Assembly: GCF_014905175.1 (NCBI RefSeq)
Contig: NC_057791.1
Coordinates: 12,652,177 to 12,716,176 of the forward strand
From: Aphidius gifuensis
Lineage: Eukaryota > Arthropoda > Insecta > Hymenoptera > Braconidae
Length of the DNA: 64,000 nt
Direction of reading: 5' to 3'
Shown here: positions 24,092 to 34,590 of the stretch, piece after piece
Layout of the letters: every line of letters begins with the position of its first letter
How positions within the stretch are numbered: the stretch's first letter is position 1
The notes under the pieces: generated by a model
What the model saw: only the letters and a program-made list of their open reading frames with translations
Told to the model about the DNA's origin: nothing
Database searches by the model: none
Program-made: the position numbers and the translations under genes

Positions 24092-25776
24092 ATGGAATGT
24101 GTTGGTGTCACTAAATCAATAAAAAGGCTACCTTATTGTTGTATAAAATGTGATCAGATCCAAGAAGACGACGAAGTAAAATTAAATCATGTTCTAATTT
24201 GTGAAGAACAAGTTAGAAGAAGAACTGATGCAAAAGAATGTACAGATGCAAAAGAATGGGAGAAGGCAATGCAAGAAAAGATGGATGCCTTAAATAAAAA
24301 TGAAACTTGGATCCTGTTAAACAAACCAGAGAAAGCAAATGTGCTAAGCAATAGATGGGTGTTTGAAATTAAACAAAATGCTGATGGTTCCATTGAACGA
24401 TATAAAGCTAGACTAGTGGTCAAAGGATGCCAACAAAAAACAGGCCTTGACTATGCTGAAACTTTTAATCCAGTGGTGAAATTTGACTCAATCAGAATAG
24501 TTCTCGCCATGGCTGCGGCTAAAGAAATGCACTCAAAACAATTCGACATAAAAACAGCATTTCTTCATGGTAAAAAAAATGAAGATGTATACATGGCACA
24601 GCCAGAAGGTTATAATGATAAAAGCAATCGAGTGTGCAAGCTGATGAGAAGCTTGTATGGTCTCAAACAAGCATCTAGATGCTGGAATCAAAATTTGTAA
24701 AATTAAAAGTCTTGAAAAATTAGACATGAGACCACTTGATGCTGATCCATGTGTCTTTCGATCATCAGGCAGTATAGATGACTGTATCATACTGGCCATA
24801 TATGTTGATGATCGTCTAGTCATCTCCAAAAATAAGAACAAAATGAAATCCTTGCTATCAATCAACTTAAAAATCAATTTGAAATTAAAATAAATGATCT
24901 TAGTATGTTTTTAGGTATACAAATAGAGATGTCAAGATGGATCAATCTTGGCACATCAAACACTCTAGACGCAAAAGCTCATTCAACGGTTCAACATGAC
25001 ATCATGCCATCAAGTCAGCATACCAGCTGACAACTATCAATCACTGAGCATGCTGAATACCAGCGAAGATGGAGAACCACTTCCAGGTGTACCATATCAA
25101 GAGGCACTTAGCTCCTTATTATTCTTGTCAATGATAACTCGGCCTGATATTGTCTACTCAGTCAACTCAGTAAGTCAATATTGCTCGAACTATCAAAAGG
25201 CTCATTGGGAAGCTGTTAAGCGTATTTTAAAATACCTTAAGGGAACATTAGAATATGGTATAAAATTTTCATCTGGGAATAAATTAAAATTAGTTGGGTC
25301 TGCTGATGCTGATTATACTGGAGAAATCAATTCCAAAAAATCAACCTGAGGTTATATTTTAAAATTAGGTGATAGTCCAATAATTTGGAGTTCACGCAAA
25401 CAATTGCTCTATCAACAGCTGAGGCTGAATTTGTTGCTGCTTGTACAGCTTCAACTAGTTTAATTTAGAGCAATAATTTAATTAAAGAACTTTTAAGAAA
25501 AAACTTAGACTCACCGCGATTAAATATTGATAATCAATCAGCCATTGCATGGACTAAAAATGGACAATTTGAATCAAAGTCCAAGCATATCGATATTAAA
25601 TATAAATATATTTTTGAAGGGGTGAAACAACAAAAATTAACTCCTGAATACATTAATACTAATGAACAGCAAGCTGACATATTTACTAAAGCAATTGCAA
25701 AGAAAAGATTTGAAAAACTACGTAATTTAATTAGAGTAGTAAATTGTAATGAAGAACCTAACTCCGAAAATTCTTA
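24092..25776 (+). pseudogene. Copia reverse transcriptase and RNase H remnant
   Basis: Reverse transcriptase motifs in order: NETWILLNKPEKANVLSNRW, RYKARLVVKGCQQKTGLDY, FDIKTAFLHGKKNEDVYMA, SLYGLKQASRCWNQ and the catalytic YVDD at about 24807. RNase H motifs follow: SADADY, TAEAEFVAA, and KSKHIDIKYKYI. Frameshifts near 24698 and 24890 and stops near 25348 and 25466 break the frame, so it cannot encode an active polyprotein. Confidence 0.85.
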
Positions 25777-25970
25777 ATCTACCTTTGTTAAACCGTTCAC
25801 GATAAACAAATGACTAAAATTAATTGTAATACTAAATTAATCGCAATGTAAACATTAAAGTGGGAGTGTTGGAAATGTTAATATCTTCATTACCATACAT
25901 TTGTATAAACCTATATGCAACTACAATATATATTTTCAACAATTCTAGTGGCGACAATCAAAATTAATTT

Positions 25971-26252
25971 TTATAAGCAGCTTTGGCAAAAGAATTCTGC
26001 ATCACAGCTATCAGCTGTTATTCCAACACAATCAATATGAGACCAACTGTCACACAGATCACACTGGATCCATAATTCATTGTCTTTTTCTTTTTCATTA
26101 CAAATAATACAGGCAACATTATTTGATTTATCACCATCATCACCATCATCATCATCATTATCACAATATTTTTGTTGTTCTTATTTCTTTGAAGCTTTTG
26201 ATTTATTTGCTTTTTTTAATCTCTTTGCTTCTTTTTCTTCCTCTTGTTTTTT
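25971..26252 (-). pseudogene. Severed C-terminal PHD finger of the pogo transposase
   Basis: Directly after the transposase stop at 26253 the same frame continues, crosses a second TAA near 26180, and then reads an acidic run followed by a PHD finger: CIICNEKEKDNELWIQCDLC, then WSHIDC and FFCQSC, ending at TAA 25971-25973. Cys/His spacing is intact. Related insect transposases of this type, as I recall, carry a C-terminal PHD finger, so two nonsense changes seem to have cut it off here. Confidence 0.7.
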
Positions 26253-28302
26253 TTAAATATTTTCTCTTTCTTCAACTTCTTGAATAAATTCATCATCAGT
26301 AATGATTGCTGCTTTTCCACCACGTCGTTTTTTTCTTGGTGAATTAGTTTGAATTCTGCTGAATCCAAAATTCTTAATTTCGTGTGGCTCCACAGCATAT
26401 GGGCTATCTTTCCTCAAATGAGCTCTTAAAAATATTGATTTTGGTAAATCAATATCCATTTGATGAGCATGATCACTAGCCTGTGGCTGCTCTTCATTTG
26501 AGTTTAAATTAAAATTGGATCCATGTGCAACAGGTTCATCTTCATTTGAGATTAAATTAAAATTTGAGCTACTTGCAACAGCTTCAGGTTCATTATTTTT
26601 TTTATTCCTGCTGATTTGCCTATTGTCTTTCATTGACAATGAGCTCAACGAACTCACAGTTCTATCCAACTCATCAGGCAAGTTACTGGAATTGATTTTT
26701 GGTGTTGTTAAAGATGAATCTATTGTTGCTATTGTATTTGTTGTATTTGTTGAAGACATTGTTGCTGTTGTTGTATTTGTTGTATTTGTTGAAGACATTG
26801 ATGCTGTTGTTGTATTTGTTGAATCTATTGTTGCTATTGTATTTGTTGTATTTGTTGAAGACATTGTTGCTGTTGTTGTATTTGTTGAAGACGTTGGTGC
26901 TGTTGTTGTATTTGTTGTTATTGTTAATGTTGAAGATGTGTTTGTTGCTGTTATTGTTGATGGTGTTGAAGATATGGGGCATTTTGATGGTCTTGATGGA
27001 GCAAAGTCAGTATCGTTGAAAACATTTCTATTAAATGGCCAAAGTTCAGTTTTCAAAAAGCCACTCTTAATGTTTGCTGGTGATGCTGCTCTCTGGAAGG
27101 CTGCAGAAAATAATGCTGGTATATTTTTTTCTGCTAAAAGCCTTCCAGGATTAGCTCGTCTCCAATCAGCAACCGCTCGCGAGTGGTATTTAGAAATCGG
27201 CTGCATTATTGCTACATCGAGTGGCTGAAGTCGATGAGTCGTGTGAGGTGGTAAACACGCCATGATGATGTGGTGGCTTTTGGCATATTTTAGAACAAGT
27301 GAGCTGCTTGTATGGCTCAAATGTCCATCCAGTACCAGCATCACTGGATCATTTTCGGTTGGTTGAACCTCATCAACAAACCATTCAAGCCATTGGTGGA
27401 ATAATGACGGGTTTATCCACCCTGAATCACTGACCATTCCCCGAGCTCCAGCTGATGTACCATCCAGTAGTTCTCTCTTCATTCTCTTACGAGGAAAGAT
27501 GAAGACTGAAGGCAAACAATCACCATTGGCTGAAACACAGCATTCGACAGTAATTGTTCTTCCTCTGTCGGATGCTGTTCTTTTGCCTACTTGTTTTTTG
27601 CCTTTTCTAGCTATAATTAAGCCCATTGTTTTTTCATTTACTGAAACACCTGTTTCATCAACATTATAGGTTCGAGAACGTGGAAAATTATAAACATTCA
27701 TTTTTTCTTCATATAGATCATAAAAATTGTTGATAATTATTTTATTAAAAGCACGTGCTCGAGCTTCTGAAACGGCTTCAGGTTTTCTCAAGCTAATTTC
27801 TGGATGACGATTGAAAAATTTTTGAACCCAATCATAGCCTGCTCGACCACCTTGAAACACGTGTTCAATTTTATTTTTTTCAGCCAACTGGTACACCAAC
27901 ACTTGCAGCTCTCTCACTTCTAATCCATCAAGTTCTTCTTCTTTTTTTAATAAATACTCAACCAGCTCTTGTTCTTGATTCATGGTAAATATTAGGAGTT
28001 TACTTCCCATGACTAGAAATTAAAATAAAACAAAATAATAACTTATCAATATTTTATTTGTGTTGCTAAAAGAAAAAACAAAAATGAGTTAAAAAAATAT
28101 ACTTACTTTTCATGACAGCTAGTTGCATATCATTTGTTTGTTTGTAAATTTCTATTCGACGTCTTAGTGTTGTCCTAGGCACATAATATGAGTTTGCTGC
28201 AGTTTGTAATTTTTCACCATCGTTTATCACAGACAATATGGCTTTGGCCATTTGTTCCCTAATCCATGTTTGTCTATCTGTTTTTCTACGATAGATTTTC
28301 AT
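26253..28302 (-). CDS. Pogo/Tigger-type DDE transposase, two exons
   Basis: Exon 1 is 28302-28107, exon 2 is 28012-26253; donor GTAAGT and acceptor TTTCTAG match in phase, giving 651 aa. Residues about 10-60 form a psq-type helix-turn-helix (REQMAKAILSVINDGEKLQT). A CENP-B-type helix-turn-helix follows (about 80-160). The DDE core has DET (NVDETGVSV), LDGH (MLVLDGHLSHTS) and QPLD (HTTHRLQPLDVAIMQP), the three catalytic Asp of pogo elements. Residues about 410-480 are an imperfect Thr/Asn/Ser repeat (STNTT units), then a basic tail with SPRKKRRGGK. The frame is long and clean, so the gene is recent or maintained; it could be a live transposon or a domesticated copy. Weak terminal matches (AGTGGCG near 25947 and CGCCACT near 28710) are not enough to define the element ends. 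Confidence 0.88.
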
Positions 28303-28329
28303 TATGTTTTGATATTGTTTACTGTTGTT

Positions 28330-28510
28330 GTTATCTATTTATTACAGTTGTTATTTTTTTTTTGTTGTTATTTATTTATTGTTGTTTACTGTTGTTATTT
28401 ATTTATTGTTGATGAATGTTGTGATTTATTCATAGTTGTTTACTATTGTTATTTATTTATTGTGAATTGCTGGTGTTGTTATTTATTTATTGTTAATTAA
28501 TAATTTTCCT
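28330..28510. repeat. TTGTTATTTATTTATTG tandem repeat
   Basis: Repeated TGTTGTTATTTATTTATTGTTG units with variants, about 30-40 bp period. The open frame across it is only the repeat in translation. Confidence 0.75.
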
Positions 28511-28618
28511 GTTGATTTATTGTTGATTTCTGTTGTTTTTTTTTATGGTTGTTTACATACTGACAAGCAATGGAAAACACAATTAAAAAAAAAAACGAAA
28601 AAAAACCGTACACATTAA

Positions 28619-29161
28619 GGTTGCTTCCCAGTCGCTTCACCGAACCAATGCCACTAAGGGCCCGTATATTAATGACGCTATTTTTTATTTCCGTGTTCTG
28701 AAATTTTTGTAGCGCCACTGATGAAAGAATTAAGTTCTTTAGTAGTATGTGTGTGCGCGGCAACACACTAGCAAACAAAGTTTACGTCGTACGCCAAAAC
28801 CATGCTTGTGTTCATGTCAGTGTGCCACGCATCTAGCAAAGTTTTAATATTTTAAAGTTTTTTATTTTTTAAAATCCACGTCAGAAAAAATTCAAAATTT
28901 TTTATCGTATGTATCTTTGTAATCACTAAAATTTTGCAGTGAATGAAAGGTTTTTTAATAGACAACGATTATGCTAAAAATCAAAATGTGAGGTTCCTCC
29001 CTATCCTCATGTATAAAAGTTATCAACTTTGAGACTAATTATATTAAAAGATCCACGTCAAAAAAAATTGAAAAAAAATTACCAGATAGATAATTATTTC
29101 ATTTACAAAATAAGCCAAAAAAAAAAAAATTCAATAGAAATTCAATTTCTGGGAAGCAACC
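28619..29161. mobile_element. TTAA-flanked MITE, piggyBac-like
   Basis: 13-bp inverted ends GGTTGCTTCCCAG / CTGGGAAGCAACC, each directly flanked by TTAA (28615-28618 and 29162-29165), the target duplication of piggyBac elements. The interior holds a direct repeat (AAATCCACGTCAGAAAAAATT and AGATCCACGTCAAAAAAAATT) and no gene. The element is 543 bp. Confidence 0.75.
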
Positions 29162-29165
29162 TTAA

Positions 29166-29769
29166 TTATTACTTTCTAGGTAAAAAATATTCAAAGTTTT
29201 CAATGCTTTCTTAATCTTTATTAATCGAGTATTATCTATATATTGTTTTTATATTTATCATGTGACAGCAGAATAACAACACTGAACGAGACGAAATAAA
29301 TAAATAATCTGTCAACAACACACAGCCACATATAAATAGCATATACATACATAAACTATTCACCATACTAATATTGAACGTTCATAGCAATATCGTTTTA
29401 GACAACGATAATTTATTACGAAAAAATTTACAAAATTTTAAACTCATTTTTCATTATTGTATATTTGAAAATAATATAAAAAAATTACATATCACAAAGA
29501 ATATCTTGAATTATTACCGCATTATTTTAATATACACTGAAAAAAAAAAATTCTAAAACCAAGAACAAAACTTCTGTGAAATAGAAGTTTTCTTCTTGCA
29601 AATAATTTTCTTGAATCATGAACAATCTGTTCTTGATTTGTGAAGAATATTTCTTATTTTGAGAAAAAAAAATTTCTTGAATCAAGACGTCTATGGACGC
29701 GAGATTTCTCATCGACGATTTTTTATTTCTCTTGTGTTACGCAACATCATAATAAAAAATTTAAATTAT
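29166..29769. other. AT-rich flank with TTCTTGAATCA/TGATTCAAGAA-like repeats
   Basis: TCTTG-type phrases (TTTCTTGAATCATGAAC, TTTCTTGAATCAAGACG, CTTCTTGCAAATAATTTTC) recur at about 29560-29700; comparable TCTTGAAGCAAGAA phrases lie at 38270 and 40615. No gene seen. Confidence 0.35.
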
Positions 29770-30779
29770 TGTTACGTACCAAGTTGAAAAATTAAAATTT
29801 AACTATGACATAACAAGAAAAAGAAAGAATATGTAAAATCAAAATTAAATAACCAAATAATCATAGAATAATTAAAATAAATCAACTTGGTATTTCACGT
29901 TAAAATTAAAAATCCTCTTATTTTGTTATTCCCTACAGGGTAACGGGTTAGGAGGGAATGTGTATGATTGTAGATGTACCTTGATGTAAGAATAATCCGA
30001 AACAATTGTTGTTGAGAGCGTGTCAATCTGGATGGTCGCCTGTTGTTGTTGATAGTTTCGAATAATCCAAACGTAAAATGAATTCAAATCACAGAAAACA
30101 ACACCCCGGAGAAATGTCACAGTCAATAATGTTTTATATAGGATTGGGGGAGGTTAAATAACACAGGAAATAATAATTTATCACAAATATTAATTAATTT
30201 TAAATTCACTTGAAAAATGTTATTTATTCAAAACGTAAAAGTTCAATTGATTTTATTTAATTTTTATCAGATGTAATTGATTTAATTTTAATCTTAATTT
30301 TGAATTTTTAATTTAGTTTCAATGATTTGAATAGAACGAAAGTTGTCGCAAGAGTGAAGCTCCTTAAAAATTATAAATAATAATTCCCTTGAAAATTTAA
30401 ATTAAAAAGTAGGGATGATCTTAGGTGGTAACATCTTTGACCAATCAAAATTGATGGTTCTCATGATAGTCAGCATTTAATTGTTGCTGAGATATTATTC
30501 TAAATAATTAATAAATTCAACGGATGTTAAATATCGAGTTGCTGATTTAAAAATGCAACTGTGGCTTGAGAAAATAAAATTTAAAATGAAAAATTATATT
30601 GAAAAGGTAAATAATATTTAAATAAAGAAAATGTCCATGATGCTAAAAGTGAAATATAATTATTAAAAATAAAAAGAAAAAATTTATGTGCTACTCGATA
30701 TTGTTCTATATCCCTTGAATTTACCAAATATTATTTATTAATTAATTATTTTTAAATATAAAAATACCAGTACGTAACA
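29770..30779 (-). repeat. 3' LTR
   Basis: Runs from TGTTACGTACC to CGTAACA on the plus strand, an inverted terminal TGTTACG/CGTAACA. It differs from the other LTR at very few positions seen by eye (for example G/A in CTGGATGGTCGCC versus CTGGATGATCGCC). A 66-codon open frame inside (29926-30126) exists in both LTRs, but has no known match. Confidence 0.9.
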
Positions 30780-30800
30780 ATTCCCCCCAAAAAAAAGTCG
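30780..30800 (-). other. Candidate polypurine tract
   Basis: In element orientation GGGGGGAAT lies directly upstream of the 3' LTR, the expected place and composition for the plus-strand primer. Confidence 0.55.
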
Positions 30801-31710
30801 TTGTCTGTCTGCAATACGACAGCAGCGAATAAAAAAGAAAAAGCAAATTCATCTATTATTGTTACATTTTGTTAACTTAAAATTCTAAACATTAAATCCC
30901 CAAAAAAAATTAAATTAATCCTAAAAAAAATTTCTATGTCTTAATCGAGACCTCTTACGGACGATCGACGGCTAGAATTACTCCGTGCGAGTCGAGCGTG
31001 ACCTACTTTTTATTTTATTCAAGTTTCATTTCTGTGTGATATTGTTGATTCGTTCCTTCTTTTATCTTACCTTGAAAATTATTAATTTTTTGATTTATTG
31101 TTTAAAAAGGTATTGTTTTTATTTTATTTATCTATTGAAAATTTATTGATTGTTTATATTTTTTTATTTCTAAGGTTTTTCAGCGATGTAGAATGAAAAT
31201 TTATTGTTATTATTTTTTTTTTTGTTTATATTTCATTTGTTATTATTATTTATTATTCTCATTTCAAATTGAATTATTTATTGGTATATCAGTCGCCCAC
31301 ACGGAATTAATTAGCCACCGACGCGTGCGTAAAAAATCCCTTACAAATTACTAAGCTAGAAATTTTATTATTAATTATTATAATATTTTTATTTGTTTTT
31401 TTTGTATTTTTTTTTGAAAATTTTTTAAAAATATTTTAGTAAAATTCTACTATTCGTTTTTTAGTAAATTTAATATTTTTTTTGCAGTAAATTTATTTTT
31501 TTTTTATAGTAAAATGTAACGATGAAATCCAATTTAATTTAAATATTATCATTTTTCCCTCAAAAGTAAAAAAAATTTCATTTAATTTTCCCAAAACTAA
31601 GTTCAATAATTAATTAATTTTCTCATAATAAAAAAATTTATATTCTTTGAAAAATAAAAAAATTAAAAAAATGTAAAAGAGTTTAGAATAATTATAAAAT
31701 AAAACTTATT
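30801..31710. other. Non-coding internal spacer of the LTR element
   Basis: AT-rich sequence between the F-box-like ORF and the 3' LTR. No open frame or pol motif was found on either strand. Confidence 0.5.
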
Positions 31711-32463
31711 TTATTCCTCTTCTTCGATGTACTTCACGGTGACGTAGTCCAAGTCATCCGACGGTGAGAACGATGTCTTAGAGTTGCAATCTGTTACCAC
31801 TGTAACCGACTTGCGTTGTCTCTCCAAAAGGTATATCATCCCATCCATTACTTCGACTGATAAATACAAGTCCTCAATCTTGATCACTTTTAGTTTTCTT
31901 GCCCAACAAACATATTTTAATAAAATCAATTCAGATACTCTTGTTTTCCCGATGTCAATTTCCTCCAGGTCGACGCACTCCTCCAATACACTGTCATCAA
32001 CACTTGGTACATCATACATTGATAATTTACGTAATTTAGGCAATGTTGTTGCGACAATTATTGCCTCTTTTATTATGTCACTGTTAGCACTGATATTTAA
32101 CACTCTCACTTGTCTCATCCTGTGTCCAATCATAAGTAATTGTTCTGATGTCAAACCACAAGAAACTGCAATTATTTCAGTCAAGTAATTACAGTTCACC
32201 ATCGCTGAGATTAATTTATCTTGATTATGCAATATTGATAGTTTAATTTTTCTCAACCAACTTTTATTTGCTATTATTAATTTTTCACATTGTTTTTCGG
32301 TTAAATCCATGTCTCTTACAATTATTTTTTTTTTGAATAGTAATCCTTTACCCACTTCATACAAATCTTTATTAGCTGTGATAAAATCTATCATCTCGGA
32401 AAATGTTAAATAGGGACATATTTTAATAATAGAACCACAATCCAATTTACTATGGTTATTCAT
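31711..32463 (-). CDS. F-box/leucine-rich-repeat-like protein inside the LTR element
   Basis: Intronless 250-aa frame from ATG at 32463. Residues about 10-48 (IIKICPYLTFSEMIDFITAN) resemble a short F-box, the Skp1-binding module of SCF ubiquitin ligases. The rest shows irregular leucine-rich repeats of the FBXL kind (LRKIKLSIL, LTEIIAVSCGLT, VRVLNISANSD, LRKLSMYDVP, LEEIDIGKTR, LKVIKIEDLY), ending in an acidic tail. If expressed it could bind Skp1 and present a target for ubiquitination. Its place between the LTRs, downstream of gag where pol or env would end, and its lack of introns suggest capture of a host mRNA. A TATAAATGG on the minus strand near 32931-32939 might be its own promoter. 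F-box assignment is by pattern only, so moderately sure. Confidence 0.65.
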   Translation of the reverse strand: MNNHSKLDCGSIIKICPYLTFSEMIDFITANKDLYEVGKGLLFKKKIIVRDMDLTEKQCEKLIIANKSWLRKIKLSILHNQDKLISAMVNCNYLTEIIAVSCGLTSEQLLMIGHRMRQVRVLNISANSDIIKEAIIVATTLPKLRKLSMYDVPSVDDSVLEECVDLEEIDIGKTRVSELILLKYVCWARKLKVIKIEDLYLSVEVMDGMIYLLERQRKSVTVVTDCNSKTSFSPSDDLDYVTVKYIEEEE

Positions 32464-33322
32464 TTTTATTTGATTTGATTTTGCAAAAATTTAAATTGTA
32501 TTTAAAACACAAAAGTAAAAAAAAACTTGAATTTATTTTTCTTAAATATATATAGAGTTTATTAGTAATCGACAAGTCAACACCTAAGTTGTGACTAATA
32601 TTATTTTTTTTTTGTTGCCTTAGCAGCATCCGGTCGTTACAAAGTATTATTTTGCTTCTTTGTTTAACTCTTTCAATTTATTTGCTTTCTTTCTTTTAAT
32701 TTGAGACATTATTTTTTTCTAAGAGATTAATATATGTATTATTTTAATTCTCTCTCTGCTCTGTGTGATGGTTCTCCTCCTTGACTAACGTGAACGCGTG
32801 CTGGCTTGATGAGTTCCCCTCAAACTCTTTTCTGATGCATGGTGACTGATATTGTTTTCTTCTTTTATTACTCTCTTTTTTTTATTTTCTGGCCGCTACC
32901 ATTGAATTAGATGCAATATTGCGGCGTTGCCATTTATAACACAATAAAATCTTCAGCTCTCGATAATTCGTGACTCCCCACGAACTGCACTTTATTAATT
33001 ATTTTAGGATTTAGGAAGATAAGGATTAGGATTGTTACCCTTTAATTTTTTATATATTTTTTTTTTAGAAGAAAAAAAAAATTTTATTATTAGATTTGAA
33101 TTTATAAAAATAGTATTCGATTTTAATTCATTTTATTTTTATTATTATTAAAACAATTTTGTTGTTTAAAAAAAATTTAATTTATATTTTCGTTTTTACC
33201 ATTACCCAAAAATTATTTTTTTGTTTATTTTCAATGTATTCATTTTAATTTTAGTATTTGTGTGTTTGTTTTGTGTAAAAAAAAATTATCAATTCATATA
33301 TATATATGTATAAAATTTATTT

Positions 33323-33351
<29 letters not shown>
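32464..33351. other. Non-coding spacer upstream of the F-box-like ORF
   Basis: Holds the possible minus-strand TATA element (GTTATAAATGG, 32931-32941) and a GC-richer block at about 32755-32850, but no pol fragment. Confidence 0.4.
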
Positions 33352-33353
<2 letters not shown>

Positions 33354-34590
33354 AGGAATATTTTTCCCGATTATTAGTAATTTTTTGGTAATTATTTTTT
33401 TTTATATATTTTTTTTTATATCTATATTTCTTTCGTGTATTAATTATTAGCAATTTTTCCTTTAACAAATTTTTACCATGTTTATAATATTTTAGATTCG
33501 ATTTTAATCTCGCCCTATCCGGTCTACGATCCCCCTTAAATTTTTCTACAATATTAATTTCTAATTTACCTTTGTCAATAACTTTATTTTTAAACTTCAT
33601 TATGTCCGACTTTAATTTTTCATCATATGTTTTCATTAGGTCATCTTGGGACTCATTCGCTTTAATATCTAATTTCTTCAGACTCATATTATTTTTCATT
33701 TTATTCTTTTTATCATTTTCATTAATTTTATTTAAATCAATTTCATTTAACACATCATCGGTTTTTCCATACGGTTTAATTATTACACTCTCAATATTAT
33801 TATTATCTTTGCAATTTATTTTTTTATCATTAACTTCAAAATTATTTTTATCATTATTTAAACTTTTTTTATCAACGTAATCATTATTAACATTTTTTTC
33901 GATTTTATTCGCGTGTACGCATATATTTTTATTATTTTTGACAGTAACTTCGTCATTTATTTCATTATTACTTAAACATCTAGTTTCATTATTTTTCGAC
34001 ACAAAATCGTCATTAAGATTATCATCAATAAAATCTTTGTCAATGTCAGACTCATTATTATATTCATCATTTAAATCATCATTATTTTTATTATCACTTA
34101 AATTATTAAACAAAAATATTTCGTCATTATCGCGGAAAATCTTTGTTTGATTACGTTCATTATTAGTTTCTTCAATAAATTTAATTTTTTCGTTAACTTC
34201 TTTTGCAATAGTAATATTTATATTTTGCGTAGCAATATTTAAATCTTTATTTTCATTTATTTCAATTTTATTATTATTATTCGATGAGTCTTCCGATACA
34301 GATATTTCATCTATAAAATTTATCCTTTTTATTTCATTAGTATTATCATTTTTATTTCCATTATTATCAAGTTTAGTATTAAATTTTACTTTTTCAGGTT
34401 GCACGATAGGTTCATAATAACTATCAACAGTATCTTTCGACGTTGATGGAATTGGATTAATTATATTATTATTATTTTCAAATTTATTTAATTTATTTTC
34501 AGTTTCAGTAATAGAATTATATATTTCATTTATGTCAGATTTTAAAATTAATTTGACTGTATTATTTGATCTGATTGAGGTATTGGCCAT
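33352..34590 (-). CDS. Asn/Asp/Lys-rich ORF overlapping the gag end
   Basis: 412 aa from ATG at 34590; the first 43 nt overlap the gag frame in another register, as at a gag-pol junction. The protein is low complexity (NNNN, NDK, NKI runs), probably disordered, with a Lys/Arg-rich end (KGDRRPDRARLKSNLKYYKH). No Asp-protease (DTG/DSG), reverse transcriptase or integrase motif is visible. It occupies the place of pol; whether it is a pol replacement, a spacer or a nucleic-acid-binding protein is unknown. The frame stays open over 1.2 kb, which argues for coding. Confidence 0.6.

Larger units (their letters stand above)
20540..25943 (+). mobile_element. Decayed Ty1/copia retrotransposon, interrupted by a MITE
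   Basis: Order of recognisable parts is gag, zinc knuckle, protease, integrase, reverse transcriptase, RNase H, the Pseudoviridae/copia order. The interior is broken by in-frame stops, frameshifts and a 1.3-kb MITE (22630-23953). After the last RNase H codon (about 25776), AAAGTGGGAG at 25857-25866 is a polypurine tract followed by TGTTGGAAATG, a typical copia LTR start. Only about 77 bp of that LTR remain (25867-25943, ending TTTTCAACA). The 5' LTR and gag start are missing. Confidence 0.85.

Noticed and set aside
26515..27228. 237-codon plus-strand open frame with Val/Phe repeats
   Set aside because: It is opposite the pogo transposase Thr/Asn repeat and catalytic exon; the minus-strand reading has clear DDE motifs.
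28320..28500. CRISPR-like array
   Set aside because: The spacing is irregular and there are no unique spacers; it is a simple TTGTTATTTATT repeat in a eukaryotic genome.
29926..30126. 66-codon open frame in the LTR as a gene
   Set aside because: It is present in both LTRs only because they are copies, has no domain and overlaps LTR promoter sequence.
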